64,000 bases of DNA from Brachionus plicatilis (GCA_010279815.1 QEOQ01000455.1:262635-326634), one strand, 5' to 3'; shown: positions 10,736 through 21,866, numbered from the stretch's first letter. Notes: generated by a model not told the origin, from the sequence alone. A program made the numbers and translations.

Positions 10736-11514
10736 AAAAAAATTTAAACCAAAAATTTATTTACAAATTAAGATAATACTGTTGATTTTTTATTCTGTTG
10801 ATAATTAATAAAATATTTGTTGAGAAAATATACTCGGCCATTTTAATATCTTGTATTAAAAAAAAATTGGATTATTCGAGTTATAAAAAAAAGTTTTAGT
10901 CCAAATGTTAATTAAGCTCTGAACAGCCTGGTCATAATTGTTGAAAATGTCTTCCAAAACCTAATATTTCATTCCTTTAGGTCTTTTTCAAAAAAACTAT
11001 CACCGGATTCGCTTTCCAAATCATTTTAGAACAAGCTGAGAAAAATTCTCTTTCAATTTTGGAAATAATTTTAAAGTCAAAAAAGGTTTTTGTATTCAAA
11101 CAGTATAATCAAAAAAGTTGTATATTTATTAAGAGTTTTTTATTTGTTTTTAAAGCATTTTTTTAAAGCAAATTTATTTTAATGATAAAAAAATAATTTT
11201 TGTTACTATTTCAATTTCAAGGTTATACAACAGGCTAGTGCCCTTATCCAAAAATTCGACTGATTAACAATTCATTTATTTGATTTAAATAAAATTTTTT
11301 AAAACTTAAAATTAAGATTTTTATTTTTAATTTGAAAATGTATTATGCTTTAAGTTCTTAGAGTCTAGAAAAAAAAATTTTTAAATTCGATTCATAAAAA
11401 TCAAAAATCAAAAAATTCAATTTATTCTTGTTTGATATACGCAGTTTAATATTCTTTATAAATTTCAAAAATTTTTCAACTTTTTATTTGCTTTTAAAAT
11501 CAATAATTTTTTTT

Positions 11515-12001
11515 AACTGAAAAAAAGTTTTCTTTCTGGCTTTTTTTCAATAATAAAAATTGGCACATCCTTTTTTCAAACAAAACTACATACCAAGGTG
11601 TAGAAAATTGTATGCTCATTTTATATATTTTTTTTTGTCTCTATCTTCAACTTTGCAAGGAGAACCACCATCAAATCGACTAAGGAGTCTAAAACCACAT
11701 TACAACAGCGATGGAAACCCACACTCAGGTAAAGAAAAATAATTCTATTTTTATTGGCAAGTGTGTCAATAAGAAGAATGATGAACTCACTGAAAATTAA
11801 ACATAACTTTTGAGCATAGTTTTTTTAATAATTTCAAAAAATTTCAAACACATTTTTTTAAAATATACTAATTCATTTAAATTAAAGATGCCGATGATTT
11901 TATGAAATAAAAAAAAAACTCGGATTTTTTTCGGAATATGATGACTTTCCAAAAAAGGTAGACCAAGTAAAATAGCGGGTAAATGGTTTAGCCAAATTTA
12001 A
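11515..12001 (+). mobile_element. Transposon remnant with repeat X and an AT-hook tail
   Basis: Positions 11515-11640 match the dispersed repeat X also seen at about 42235-42330 and, inverted, at 51520-51640 (shared AATAATAAAAATTG, AAAACTA, GTGTAGAAAATT). A short GC-richer stretch at 11640-11735 ends in a splice-donor-like CAG|GTAAAG. At 11951-12001 a frame reads KKGRPSKIAGKWF before a stop, an AT-hook-like tail comparable to those at 41704 and 50855. Probably a decayed MULE-like element. Confidence 0.4.
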
Positions 12002-12522
12002 ACAGAATTAATAATAATTACTTTAAGACTTTAAAACTTAAAAACTTTATTTATTTAATAAATTTTTTACTCAATCAAAATCTGTGTTTAAAAGTCATAT
12101 AAAAAAAAATAAATATAATGATATTTTAATTTGCTGTTAGGCACAGAAAAATCTTGTAAAACAGTGATATGTGTTAAAAAGTTTCTAGACTGTGGGTAAC
12201 ATTATTTTCACTGTGGGTAACCAATTAACTCATTGATAAAAAATAAAATTAAAAATCACTTGTATTAAAAAAAAAATAATTATTTCAATAAATTTATTAA
12301 TTAATCTAAATATAGATCTGACTGAAAAAAAAAGAAAAAAACTCGAATAAACATTTAATAATAGGCAAATATCTCCATTAGAATAACAAAAATTGATGAC
12401 TAGAAAAATCAAAAATAAATAACAAGAGAAAAGAGAAAAAGTAATTGCATCTCACTTGGTGTTCAAATATATATACATCAAAAAAAAGAAAAGTAAAGGA
12501 ATAGTAGGGCTTCGACAACATT

Positions 12523-13037
12523 TTATTTTAGAAGTTCATTTGACGAAGTGGAGGCAACACATCTTTGGTCTTGAGGCTCATTTTGATTTACTTTGGCGAA
12601 CAATTTAGTCAAACTCAATTGAATACTTTTGGAGCTGCTCGATGAAGACAAATTCTCGCTTGAGACACAAAGAGGACTTGGCTTGTGGTCGCCAACCGGC
12701 GGACTGTACGATCCGATCAAATTTTTGTACAAACTAGACTCCAAAAACCGCGGGTACGAGTCCTTTTCCATCAGTGCCTGGATTCTTTTTTGTGCCCGGT
12801 CAAATGTGTCATGGTTGGGACTGAGAATGCTCTGGGCGGTGTGCGCCCTCAGCTCAATGTCCAAATTGACCTCTTTGGGCGAGCCAATCGCCACAAAGTC
12901 CTGGTAGATTTTTTTCGACTTGGCAATTCTCTTTATTTCCTTGCTAGTGTACTTGTAGTCCTCGCACTCGAGCCAAAACTCGATGTTTTCCTCGCTGAAC
13001 TCTGTCTTGAGAAAGCCGCGGAACAGCGCTATTCCAT
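12523..13037 (-). CDS. RGS protein, last exon (RGS domain core and C-terminal tail)
   Basis: This exon encodes residues 577-747 of the long isoform (57-227 of the short one). It follows a CTAG acceptor (intron 13038-13095, 58 bp) that restores the codon for Y577. It supplies most of the RGS fold, residues about 578-684: FLKTEFSEENIEFW, KKIY, PKEVN, FDRAQ, LMEKDSYPRF. The G-alpha contact positions of R4 RGS proteins are conserved (E593, N594, D669, S670, R673), so GAP activity on Gi/Gq-type subunits is expected. The 63-residue tail is Ser-rich with a six-Ser run. Sequence is closest by eye to the RGS3/4/8/16 (R4/B) subfamily. An AATAAA overlaps the stop codon. Confidence 0.92.
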
Positions 13038-13095
13038 CTAGGAAAAAAAAAAAAAAAAAGTTTTTCCACCTCTCTCCTCTGAGCCAAAGACTTAC
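13038..13095 (-). other. 58-bp intron of the RGS gene
   Basis: On the - strand it begins GTAAGT and ends with a run of about 17 T followed by CCTAG. Removing it joins ...RHK-Y-GIALF in frame, matching the family pattern HECGLAAF at the start of the RGS box. Reading through it instead gives a frame with a poly-Phe run. Confidence 0.9.
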
Positions 13096-13238
13096 ATTTG
13101 TGTCTGAGCAAGTGTTCGAATGAGGTCTGCCATTTGTAGATCTCCTCGCGAGACGGAACAAGGCCTTTGTCAATGAACGAAGCGTCTGTGTGCCTTCGCC
13201 TCAGCAGATTTGTCGCCTTGGACTTGATGTCTTTGGCA
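13096..13238 (-). CDS. RGS protein, exon 3 (shared by both isoforms)
   Basis: It encodes residues 530-576 (47 aa): an AKDIK helix start, basic LLRRRH, then KWQTSFEHLLRHK, the first helix of the RGS box. AKDIKSK corresponds to AKDMKHR of RGS4-type proteins, which forms the amphipathic membrane-binding N-terminal helix. The acceptor TTTTGCTCAG| and donor AAAT|GTAAGT fit well. The exon opens with one base (T) that completes a codon from either upstream donor: TT|T = Phe from exon 2, or AG|T = Ser from the alternative first exon. Confidence 0.9.
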
Positions 13239-13859
13239 CTGAGCAAAAATTAAAAATTCAAAAATTTAAAAATTCAAATTTTAAATAAACTTTAATTTTA
13301 CTAGTTAATAGACATTCCTTTCAAGTCATTACTATTCATTTTTCTATCTCATCATAAATAAAAAAAAAAAGAAAAATAGTTATTTAAAGCCAAATCAATC
13401 TAATTCCAAAGCATCCTTGAAAAATTTAGGGAAAACTTAAAAATATAAACTTGTTCAACTCCTACATTGATTTTTTTAATTCTAAATTAGCAATCATTTG
13501 AATGATAATTAAAAATAAGTTATCTCTAATTGCTTGTTGAAACAAGTATATTTGGCATCTCAAGTTTTTGTTCATTAAAAGAGCAAAATTTAGCTCAGAA
13601 AACATCTATAGAAAATTTTTGGATCAAAAAGATATTTTAATTTTAGACGGCAAGTCGACTGTCTTTTTAAGTTATGCATTTGGCTCAATATGTGGTCGAA
13701 AACCTTTCCAGTTCAAATGTTTGTCTGTGAGACTGTGGTGAAATGGATAATTAAAATTAATTGTTAGGAAATTGTTTTGTCAAAAAATTTCCATATTATT
13801 TTTTCTAAAATTAAAAATTTAAACTTCCAACTGGCCTGCTGTGTTACAGAGAAAATTTT

Positions 13860-14240
13860 ATTTTCATTAAAATAAAAATTTTGACAATTTAGATGACCCG
13901 ATAAAAAATTTTAAATTTTTAAATACATTTCTGAATTGATCTTTCAATTTTGCTCAATAATTTAAAAATTCTAATCTGGTTTGATTTTTTATGTAAATAA
14001 AAAAAAATAGCAATTTAAATTTGTTGTCGATTTTTCGATAAAAAAAAATTTTTTTCATAAAAATAAAAATTTTGACAATTTAGATGACCCGATAAAAAAT
14101 TTTAAATTTTTTAAATACATTTCTGAATTGATCTTTCAATTTTGCTCAATAATTTAAAAATTCTAATCTGGTTTAATTTTTTATGTAAATTAAAAAAAAT
14201 AGCAATTTAAATTTGTTGTCGATTTTTCGATAAAAAAAAT
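13860..14240. repeat. Two tandem copies of a roughly 185-bp repeat
   Basis: The unit contains AAAATTTTGACAATTTAGAT, GACCCGATAAAAAATTTTAA, TGCTCAATAATTTAAAAATT and TGTCGATTTTTCGATAAAAA. Copies start at about 13864 and 14056 and are nearly identical. Further copies lie at 16010 and 16195. Confidence 0.8.
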
Positions 14241-15256
14241 TTTTCTAATTAAGTCTTTAAAAAAATCAATTGAACAAATGAAAAAAAAATAATTTAAAAC
14301 TATTTATCTAAGTCAAGCCAGCAACTTGATTACAAAAAATTAACTGCAATTTTAATAAAAAATTCTTATTTCATTAAAATTTCAGTAATTTAATTGAAAT
14401 TTCAACAAATTAATATCAATTAATATAAATTAATTAATATTTATCAATTCAGTAAATATTTTCATATGAATCTGACTAAGATGACACTGTCAAGAATGAT
14501 CGCAAAAAATATCGTATAGTAAATTGGTTAAATGAAAAAGTTTTTATTATGAAAGAAGAGGCATTTTAATTTAAAGACTCTAAAAATTCCTGGAGTTATA
14601 ATTATACTAATGAAACTAGTGATGGCAAAAAAATTAAACTTGCGATGTAATTAAGTAAAAGCTCGGGGTAATTTGAAGCTAAAATTTATTTATGATTCAG
14701 CAAGCGAACTTATTTTTTTATTTGTTGACAGGTAATAGGGATATAAATTCTTTTAAAATACTGTAAATCTCCACCAGCTGCAAAAAATTTTCCAACTGGA
14801 GAAAAACTTAAAAGATGAAGGCAAAAAAAGCAATTTATTAAGATCAATATTTTTTGTACTTATGTATCAAAAACTGACAATAGATTTTTATACTGAATAT
14901 TTTTTGAATTTTTAATGAAATCATTTTTTTTCTTACTTCAAAAATGATATCATTTTACTTAATATTTTCATTTTTTTTTCTAAAATAACGCCAGATTCGG
15001 CAATGACAAAAAATTTAAATACAAAAAAAAATTTTTTCTCGAATTCAAGAATCTTAAAAAAATATTTAAATAATTTCTATTTCTACAATTAAAAATAATT
15101 TTATTTTAAATTTATTTTGATTATGTATGTTGTGGTGATATGTTCTAGAACATTAACATGATTTAATAATCCATAAGATTTATTAGTAAGCAGCAATGAA
15201 TACTTAAGTGATTTAAAACATTAATTATTTTTATAAATAACACGTCCTTTTCTTAC

Positions 15257-15303
15257 CTAACGGATAATGGCGAGGCGCTCATATCCTTTTCCAGTACCTT
15301 TAT
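15257..15303 (-). CDS. Alternative first coding exon of the short RGS isoform
   Basis: A 47-bp GC-rich island in AT-rich intron, bounded by an acceptor-like ATTTAG| and a strong donor GTTAG|GTAAGA. The ATG at 15282 gives MSASPLSV plus two bases (AG), which join exon 3 to read ...LSVSAKDIK. This closely parallels the N-terminus of RGS4-type proteins (...CLRSAKDMK). The resulting protein is 227 aa, near the roughly 200 aa of R4 RGS proteins. The exon cannot be a cassette exon after exon 2, because that joining gives an immediate TAA. An upstream in-frame TAG supports the ATG as the start. A separate promoter at higher coordinates is implied. Confidence 0.7.
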
Positions 15304-15639
15304 CTAAATTGAATCATAAAAATGTTATATAAAAATTTAAAGCCAAAAATATTCTTCTTTTTTCATTTAAAATTAAATTTTGTAACACAGCAACACAAGT
15401 GTTCAATCGCTTACTCCTGAAAGCTTCAAAGTATTTTTTTTATTTTTAAATTCATCTTTTAGATTTTGTTTTTTTTAATAAAATGAGTTTGGATCACAAA
15501 AATTAAAATTAACGTCAATTAAAAAAGCTAAGCTAAAACATTTAGCAAAGGAACAATTAATTTTTATGTGTTGATTATAATTTAAAAAATATTTTTGACA
15601 AATTTAGTTTTTTGCGCTGTTTTTTTAGTTTAACTTTTT

Positions 15640-15850
15640 TTAATTGTTTTTAATCCTTGATCATCTGCACCGCTTTTATTACCCTTTCGAAATTAGTCAC
15701 ACTGTATTATGATGAAAGGAGTTAAAAAATTCGTACTGCAGAAATATTTTTAAGATATTTTCTTCCTTAGTGGGGTTCATAACTTCGATCCTCTGCTTGT
15801 TTAACTTACACACAAATCATTCGGCTATACGGGCTTCTAATTATTTTTAA
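15640..15850 (-). promoter_or_regulatory. Candidate promoter region for the short RGS isoform
   Basis: A patch of higher-complexity, non-repetitive sequence 350-560 bp upstream of the alternative ATG, with no coding frame. It is the only such patch near the exon. A 5'-UTR exon may also lie here. This is inference from position and composition. Confidence 0.25.
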
Positions 15851-16004
15851 ACCCTGTTTTAATCAACATTTAGTTTTATTACTTTATTTTTAATAAATAA
15901 TTTAAAACAAATTCAAATTTGCATTTTTAAAAAATTAAAAACAAATTTGCTTTTTTTTTTGTAAATAAAATCAAAAATAAATTTAATTCTTATTGATGTT
16001 TTAT

Positions 16005-16300
16005 TTATTTTCATTAAAATAAAAATTTTGACAATTTAGATGACCCGATATAAAAATTTAAAATTTTTAAATACATTTCTGAATTGATTCTTCCATTTTG
16101 CTCAATATTTTAAAAATTTTAATCTGGTTTGATTTTTTATGTAAATTTAAAAAAATGGCAATTTAAATTTGTTGTCGATTTTTCGATAAAAAAAAAATTT
16201 TGACAATTTAGATCACCCGATAAAAAATTTTAAATTTTTTAAAATAAACTTTTTAAATACATTTCTGAATTGATTCTTCAATTTTTCCACATCAGAAAAA
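16005..16300. repeat. Two more copies of the roughly 185-bp repeat (one partial)
   Basis: The same unit as at 13860-14240 (AAAATTTTGACAATTTAGAT, GTCGATTTTTCGATAAA). A full copy starts at about 16010 and a truncated one at 16195. Together the two pairs bracket the alternative exon. Confidence 0.75.
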
Positions 16301-17857
16301 AAAATTTAGGTAAAAAAGATGCAACTAAAGATGTTGCAGTAATTTTATAATTTTAAATATTATATATAAACTTTTAATTTATCAAAAAATGAAGAATTTT
16401 TGTTAAATTTGTATTTAAATTTCACACTACCTATTAACAATAAAGTTTATTCTTTTTTTTGATGATTACAAAACACAGACACAGAAATCCTTCATAGGGG
16501 TCTTTTTTTTTGGTTAATTTTTTTACATGATTTAAAAAAAAATTAATACCTAGGTTTTTCTAATATTAATAAAATGAAGTTGGATAAAACAACAAAAGTA
16601 AATAATTATTTAGTTTTTATTCCAAATGTTCACCAAATTTTTTCAATACAAAAAAAAATTTGAACAAAAGAACAATGATTTAAATTAATTTAATCAATTG
16701 TGTCACAGCAAGTATTCTTTCCAGCATTCATGATTAATTCTATGCTTTAAGCTGGATTTAGAATGAAATTCTAATTAAAAATTTAAGTTTCTAAAATTTA
16801 GCTAACAAGCCAATGATTTAAATACGAGTTGATGACGAAAAATTATTAATTTTTTTTTCTAAATTAATTTCAAAAATTTTATACGGAAATGATCTAAAAA
16901 ACCAAAATTTTTATTAAAATGTTTTGCCAAGGCTTTGCCGAACTATATTTTAAATTAAATTAAAAAAAAAAATTATTAAAATGTTATGATCAAATGACGA
17001 AAAAATTCAAATCCAGTAATCGAAAAAATTAAATTTTTAAAACTAATGAATTTTGTACATGAAGTATATTTAAGTAGGTTTGTTGAAACCCTTCAAATTC
17101 ATTTATCTTTTCAATCTGCCAGACATGATACTGTTGTTCCAAAAATATATTTTATGTTCCTATAAATTACAGTCTATTAAGAAATTGTGCACTCGGCAAT
17201 CTTTTTGAAAAATCTTTTATTTAGATCATTTTGACAAACTTAAGAGATGAATGTAGATTAAAGATATATATTTATTAGAAATTTTGATTAAAGCTATCTA
17301 AGTCAATTATGAGAAAAATATAATGTGCATATTGAAAAAATCTATAACAAATATCGATTTATTTACAGTAATTAGCAATTTCCAATTAATTCTTTCAAAT
17401 TAGACATTTTAAAGATTAAAACGCAATAAAGTCAATATGACTTGAAATTTTAATTTTAATTTTTGATGCATTGCCAATTTATTTCTTAAATTATTTATTG
17501 CTTTTCTAATAATAGATAAATTTTATTGAAAAATATTGCTAAAAGGTTAATGGAAATAATTTTTTTTAGAAATTTGTTTAATAGCTTTTAAATTTTCAAA
17601 ACTAGGAATAAGTTTTGGAAGGAACAGCGGCTGCATTTTTTCTGTGTAATTTTTTTTTATTAAGCCATTTTTTTTAAAGAATCATTTTGTCAAGTCTCTG
17701 AATGAAATTTTAATTAGAATTATTAAAATATTGTGAATAAAAATTTTTTCCTAATTCTTCAAAATTTTTGAAGAAAATATTATAAATATTTATAAATAAA
17801 TTTCACATTCGTTTTTATAATCTTAATTTTTTTATTATTATATTTTGGTTTTAAATA

Positions 17858-18682
17858 CCGTAAACTCGTGATCATTACTCTTGGAACAATGTTAAAATTT
17901 GGGTTTATTCCATACGGAACTAATACCATCGAAACCATGTTATAAAATTTTTTTATTTTTTTTAGAATAAACCTTGACGTCTGACTTTAAACTAAGAGAA
18001 AGCGCAAAACTTTGATTTTATTCTTAGTATAGTCTCTGTATAAGCCCAGGGAATTTTTTTTATAACCCCATTTTCTAAAATAAATTTTTTAATTAATGAT
18101 AGTTTTTTGGGAGTAAAATTTATAGGAGTAAACCTTTTTTTTAAAAAAAGTACCCCATCATTTTTTTTTCTGAAGCCATTGGGTATTTTCCGAGGTTTTA
18201 CGGCACATGTATTTTTTTTAAATTGAATTTCTTCATTTTGTGACATATTTAGCTTACTTTTAAAAATTTTCTAAAATTACCTCGTGACGAAAATGTTAAA
18301 ATTATTAGGCAAAATAAAAAATAAATTTTTGGCTATTAAATCGAATTTTTTAATTTTAAATTTAATTTTAATTTTTAATTTTTTATCGAATTTAATTTCT
18401 TCTCTTAGAATAAATACAAAAATTAGAATAAAGTTTAATTTTTAATTTTTTTTAATTTCGAATTTAACTCTACAATTTTTTAAGTTTATTGCAAAATAAA
18501 TTGGAAATTATTCTAAGAATAAAATCAAAGTTTTACGCTTACTCTTAGTTTAAAGTCGGACGTCAAGGTTTATTCTAAAAAAAATAAAAAAATTTTATAA
18601 CATGGTTTAGATGATATTAGTTCCGTATGGAATAAACCCAAATTTTGACATTGTTCCAAGAGTAATGGTCACGAGTTTACGG
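17858..18682. mobile_element. Tc1/mariner-type element with about 173-bp TIRs (825 bp)
   Basis: The ends start CCGTAAACTCGTGA and are flanked on both sides by TA, the target duplication of Tc1/mariner elements. The arms 17858-18029 and 18510-18682 are inverted copies differing at only about ten positions. The interior is AT-rich and lacks a transposase, so it is a non-autonomous MITE. A related fragment with TAGCTTACTTTTAAAAATTT occurs near 22290. Confidence 0.8.
17992..18246 (-). CDS. Unrecognised 84-aa frame inside the mariner-type element
   Basis: An ATG-to-stop frame, Lys-rich, with no domain I recognise. Its last 15 or so codons run into the left inverted repeat, so the C-terminus is specified by the TIR. 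It has one PWAYTET segment and few hydrophobic runs. It could be chance in AT-rich DNA or a remnant of the N-terminal DNA-binding part of a transposase. No homology claim is made. Confidence 0.2.
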   Translation of the reverse strand: MSQNEEIQFKKNTCAVKPRKIPNGFRKKNDGVLFLKKRFTPINFTPKKLSLIKKFILENGVIKKIPWAYTETILRIKSKFCAFS

Positions 18683-19456
18683 TAGTAATAGAATATTTAT
18701 ATGGCTGGATTCCGAAGAAGTGAAAAAAAAATTAGGAAAATTTCATTCATAGACTTGACTGTTTAGAAATATGAATAAAAATGGTATAATTAAAAAAATT
18801 TGCCATATTTTTTTTTCTTAATTTGATCCATTTTAAATTTACATTTATAAATTATTCTCTTGAAAAAACTTCAAAGTCCAAGAAAAGAATTTAAAAAATA
18901 AAGGGAAACTCTAACATTTTTTATAAAGAAATCTTCCAAATTCAAGGCAATTTTTATCCGGAAAAAAGATTTTTTTTGGAAATTGGATTTTTTTATTAGA
19001 ACCTTTTTTAAATTTTAAAAAATAACTTACAAAAAAAATAAATATTGATTTAATTGATTTGCACTATTTTGTTTGAAAAGTGATGTTTAATACAATTTAC
19101 ATTGTGCTGCCAAAAATTTTGAAAATTTTTTGGTCCTTACCATCAATTAAATATGAAAATATTTTGATTTACTCTTTTGTCCGAATTTTTTTCCCATTTT
19201 GTCATTATGGCAAGCAATTTTTGGAGGCTCTGTATCAAAATAGCCAAGATTAACCGAGCAAAATCATTATAGCTCGTTTAAATTAGCATAATTTAAAATA
19301 ACATATATCAGTATATTATGATTAAAATATTCTACTGATTAAAATAGCAATATTCAAAACAGCGCGCTTTTTAATTCAAATTAGCATTATTTAAAAAAAC
19401 AATTATCATTAAAGCATGTACTAATATAAAAATTAATTTGATACATTCTTTTTTAA

Positions 19457-19657
19457 ATGGCGTCTTCAAGCACTAGTGAATTAAATTTAAACATGGAAAG
19501 TTTGACTCTTAGCCCAAGTCCTAAAAGAGGTGTAATCACTCTATCACAAAAAAATAGACCACATTTGTATTTCGATGGCCATTATTACCGCTTGGCATCA
19601 AAAAATATCCAAGGAAAAAGTACCTGGCGCTGTGTGGCGCTGTGTCCCAGTGTTTGA
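19457..19657 (+). CDS. N-terminal FLYWCH zinc-finger domain of a MULE transposase
   Basis: A 66-aa frame. Residues 25-60 follow the FLYWCH pattern: ITLSQKNRPHLYFDGHYYRL, then TWRC. This domain is normally the DNA-binding N-terminus of invertebrate Mutator-like transposases. The frame terminates soon after WRC, where an internal deletion joins it out of frame to the C-terminal part. A 10-bp direct duplication TGGCGCTGTG marks the junction (about 19624-19643). Product function as a stand-alone finger is unknown. Confidence 0.65.
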   Translation: MASSSTSELNLNMESLTLSPSPKRGVITLSQKNRPHLYFDGHYYRLASKNIQGKSTWRCVALCPSV

Positions 19658-20111
19658 TATATTGAAAAATAGAATTAAAAAAATTAATGACCCAAAACTA
19701 GAACTTTTTTATGAATATTTTGAATGTACTTACATTGGTGAGCTGACAAAGACTCGAGGTCGATACACTAAAGTCATTAGAAAGAAGCCACTATTTTGTA
19801 TTGATTTTTGGAATGTAAGTGATAGAATTTCCAATTGCATTCCGAAAACAAATAACTTTGTGGAATCCTGGCATAATGCTTTCTCATCAATGCTAGTGTG
19901 TCATCCATTAGTTTATGCCTTAGTAGACGCATTCAAAAAGGAACAAATTTTAACTTACAATAGACTGCTAAAGATAAAAACTGGCTTGCTCCCGAAACGT
20001 AAGCCATCTTATCTAATTTTAGATGAAAGAATTCAGACAATGCTTAAGTCTTATTCATTTTGTAATTCAGAAATATTCTTAACTAATCTGTGCTTAATTT
20101 TGAAATATTGA
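19641..20111 (+). pseudogene. MULE transposase C-terminal part, frame-shifted after an internal deletion
   Basis: From about 19641 the frame reads VPVFDILKNRI, YFECTYIG, FCIDFWNVSDRI, PKTNNFVESWHNAF, DAFKKEQIL, DERIQTML. These are the ordered C-terminal motifs of Mutator-like transposases (WNVxxR, PRTNNxVEGWH, KKEQ). The DDE catalytic block that should lie between the FLYWCH domain and this part is absent. Confidence 0.75.
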
Positions 20112-20309
20112 TTTGGTTCACAATAATCAATATCAATATTTTAATTGGCTGTTTGTGCTATTTTGAATTTGCTAATTTTGTTTTATGCTAATTTGATTCC
20201 TTTTGATTTAAACATATAAATAAATAGTTTTTTTTATTATCTTTTTTTGAATATGCTAATTTGATATTTTTATTTTTAATTGCTGCTATTTTAATTGGTT
20301 CCCATTTTT

Positions 20310-21430
20310 GGATATTAATTATTAATAAAAATTAACTTTTATTTAAATGTGTTCCAAAATAAAATTTAATTAAAATTTTAAATCAAAAATTTTGTTTAAT
20401 TTAAAACAAATGAGATAATCCCTAATTCTTAACAAATCCTTAGTTAGATCTGCTTTTCGGATCAAAAATTAATTAATGAAATTTTCATTTAAACTTTTGA
20501 AATAAGCTCTTATATTTAAAAATAATTTTTTATTAACTTATCTTTAATAGATGGTTATTATAAAGCTTCAAAGAAAATTTAGAATCGACATTGCCATGAG
20601 AAATTTAAAAGAAAACAAATTCAAAAAGCCAAAAAAAAGTGAACCAAGTTATTTTAAAATTTAATCACAGTTAAAATTTTTTTCCTCATGATAAATTTCT
20701 CAAATGAATTAAAAAAAAATTATATTTAATAAAAAATTTTCATTATTTTTAAAAAAGGTTCAGTTATTTATTCATCAAAAAATTTATTAAGTGATTTTTT
20801 TAAATGAAAATTCCCATCTAAAATTTACTCTCTATTTATTTTAATTTTTAATTTTGCACATATTTACTATTTATAAAATAATTAATATTTCTACTGAATA
20901 AATAAAAAAAAATTCATTTTTTATTCTATATTGCCGTATCTCAATTTTGTTCTTATTTTTGTGAGAATAGATAAAATGACTCAGGCGCTAGAACACTGTA
21001 GAATGGTTTGTTCAGTTAAAAAGTTTATGAGAAACCTAAAAAACAAGTAAAAAAAAATGTATTTTTTTTCAAGACAGGTAGAATATGTGTCTTGATTTAA
21101 TTTTTTAAAAATAAATGCGAAAAATTTCAAAACAATTTTTAAAAGTTAATTTCTATTAAAATTAAAACTTTAATTAATCTAAAAAAGAAACAAAGAGTTG
21201 TGTCACCATTCTAAAGTTTCGATAAAAAATGTACTTAAATTATTCAAATTTGCTGTCAAATGGTATTAATAAATAAAAATATGATATGAAACATTAATTA
21301 AATAATAGCAGAAATTTTTATGTTTTATGGAACATTAAACACGTTTTTAATTTTTTTTATTTTAGATATCATTCAGTTTAACTTTTTTAGTTTTTAGATA
21401 AATTAAATAAACAGATGGTATCTTGACAGT
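20310..21430. other. AT-rich intron, nothing recognised
   Basis: Homopolymer-rich sequence without a domain-bearing frame. A small more complex patch lies near 20985-21040. Confidence 0.5.
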
Positions 21431-21433
21431 GAC

Positions 21434-21595
21434 TTGATAAACTCGGAAAAACATAGGGAAATAACTAATTTTAACTTAAATTTTTTCAAAGTAAATAAAC
21501 AGCGCACTCTTAACAAACCAATTACCATGAATGAATTGATTCTGGTCCAAAAAAAACTGAGGAATGATGCAGCATCAGGACCAGATCAAATTGTT
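21434..21595 (+). pseudogene. LINE reverse-transcriptase N-terminal fragment
   Basis: The frame reads KPITMNELILVQKKLRNDAA then SGPDQI, matching the ITxxEVxxxLxxLxxxKAxGPDGI motif at the start of CR1/Jockey-type RT domains. It breaks off at GPD, the same point at which the larger fragment at 23003 begins (HGPD). The two may be separate copies, or one copy interrupted by 1.4 kb of inserted DNA. Confidence 0.55.
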
Positions 21596-21737
21596 TATGT
21601 TCTGAATGATTTTGATGAAAAAATTTAATGTGTTAAAATTTAAAATTTGTTTAAGTGCAAAAATAAAATTAGGCATAAAATGTCAAGTAATGTTTGGTAT
21701 TTATTTTTTAAAAATTACCAATATCATTAGATAAATT

Positions 21738-21866
21738 CAGAGTTGTTTAAAATTCCCAAAAAAAAGTCCAAGTTCTGACTTTTTTTAAAAAATTTAAGAC
21801 TTTGAAAAGAAAAAAAAAGTCCGGACTTGGACTTGACTTGAGACTTGTGACTTTTAAACAACTCTG
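21738..21866. mobile_element. hAT MITE family 1, copy a
   Basis: The ends are CAGAGTTGTTTAAAA and TTTTAAACAACTCTG, flanked by an exact 8-bp duplication GATAAATT. The body is palindromic with AAGTCCGGACTT-type arms. Confidence 0.85.

Larger units (their letters stand above)
19230..20305 (+). mobile_element. Deletion-derived MULE (FLYWCH/Mutator-like)
   Basis: It holds a transposase remnant (19457-20111) between AT-rich flanks carrying inverted subterminal motifs. AAATTAGCA occurs on the left (about 19279, 19376) and TGCTAATTT on the right (about 20166, 20183, 20255). ATTAAAATAGCA and GCTATTTTAAT are similarly opposed near 19340 and 20290. Exact ends and TSD could not be fixed. The catalytic domain is missing, so the element is non-autonomous. 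Confidence 0.65.

Noticed and set aside
12629..13041. Plus-strand frames of 92 and 118 aa opposite the RGS domain
   Set aside because: Antisense shadows of the conserved RGS exon.
15257..15303. The 47-bp exon as a cassette exon between RGS exons 2 and 3
   Set aside because: Joining exon 2 (phase 2) to it creates TTA TAA, an immediate stop, so it works only as an alternative first exon.
15770..15830. tRNA gene suggested by TTCGATCC
   Set aside because: No A box or acceptor stem at the right spacing and no cloverleaf can be drawn.
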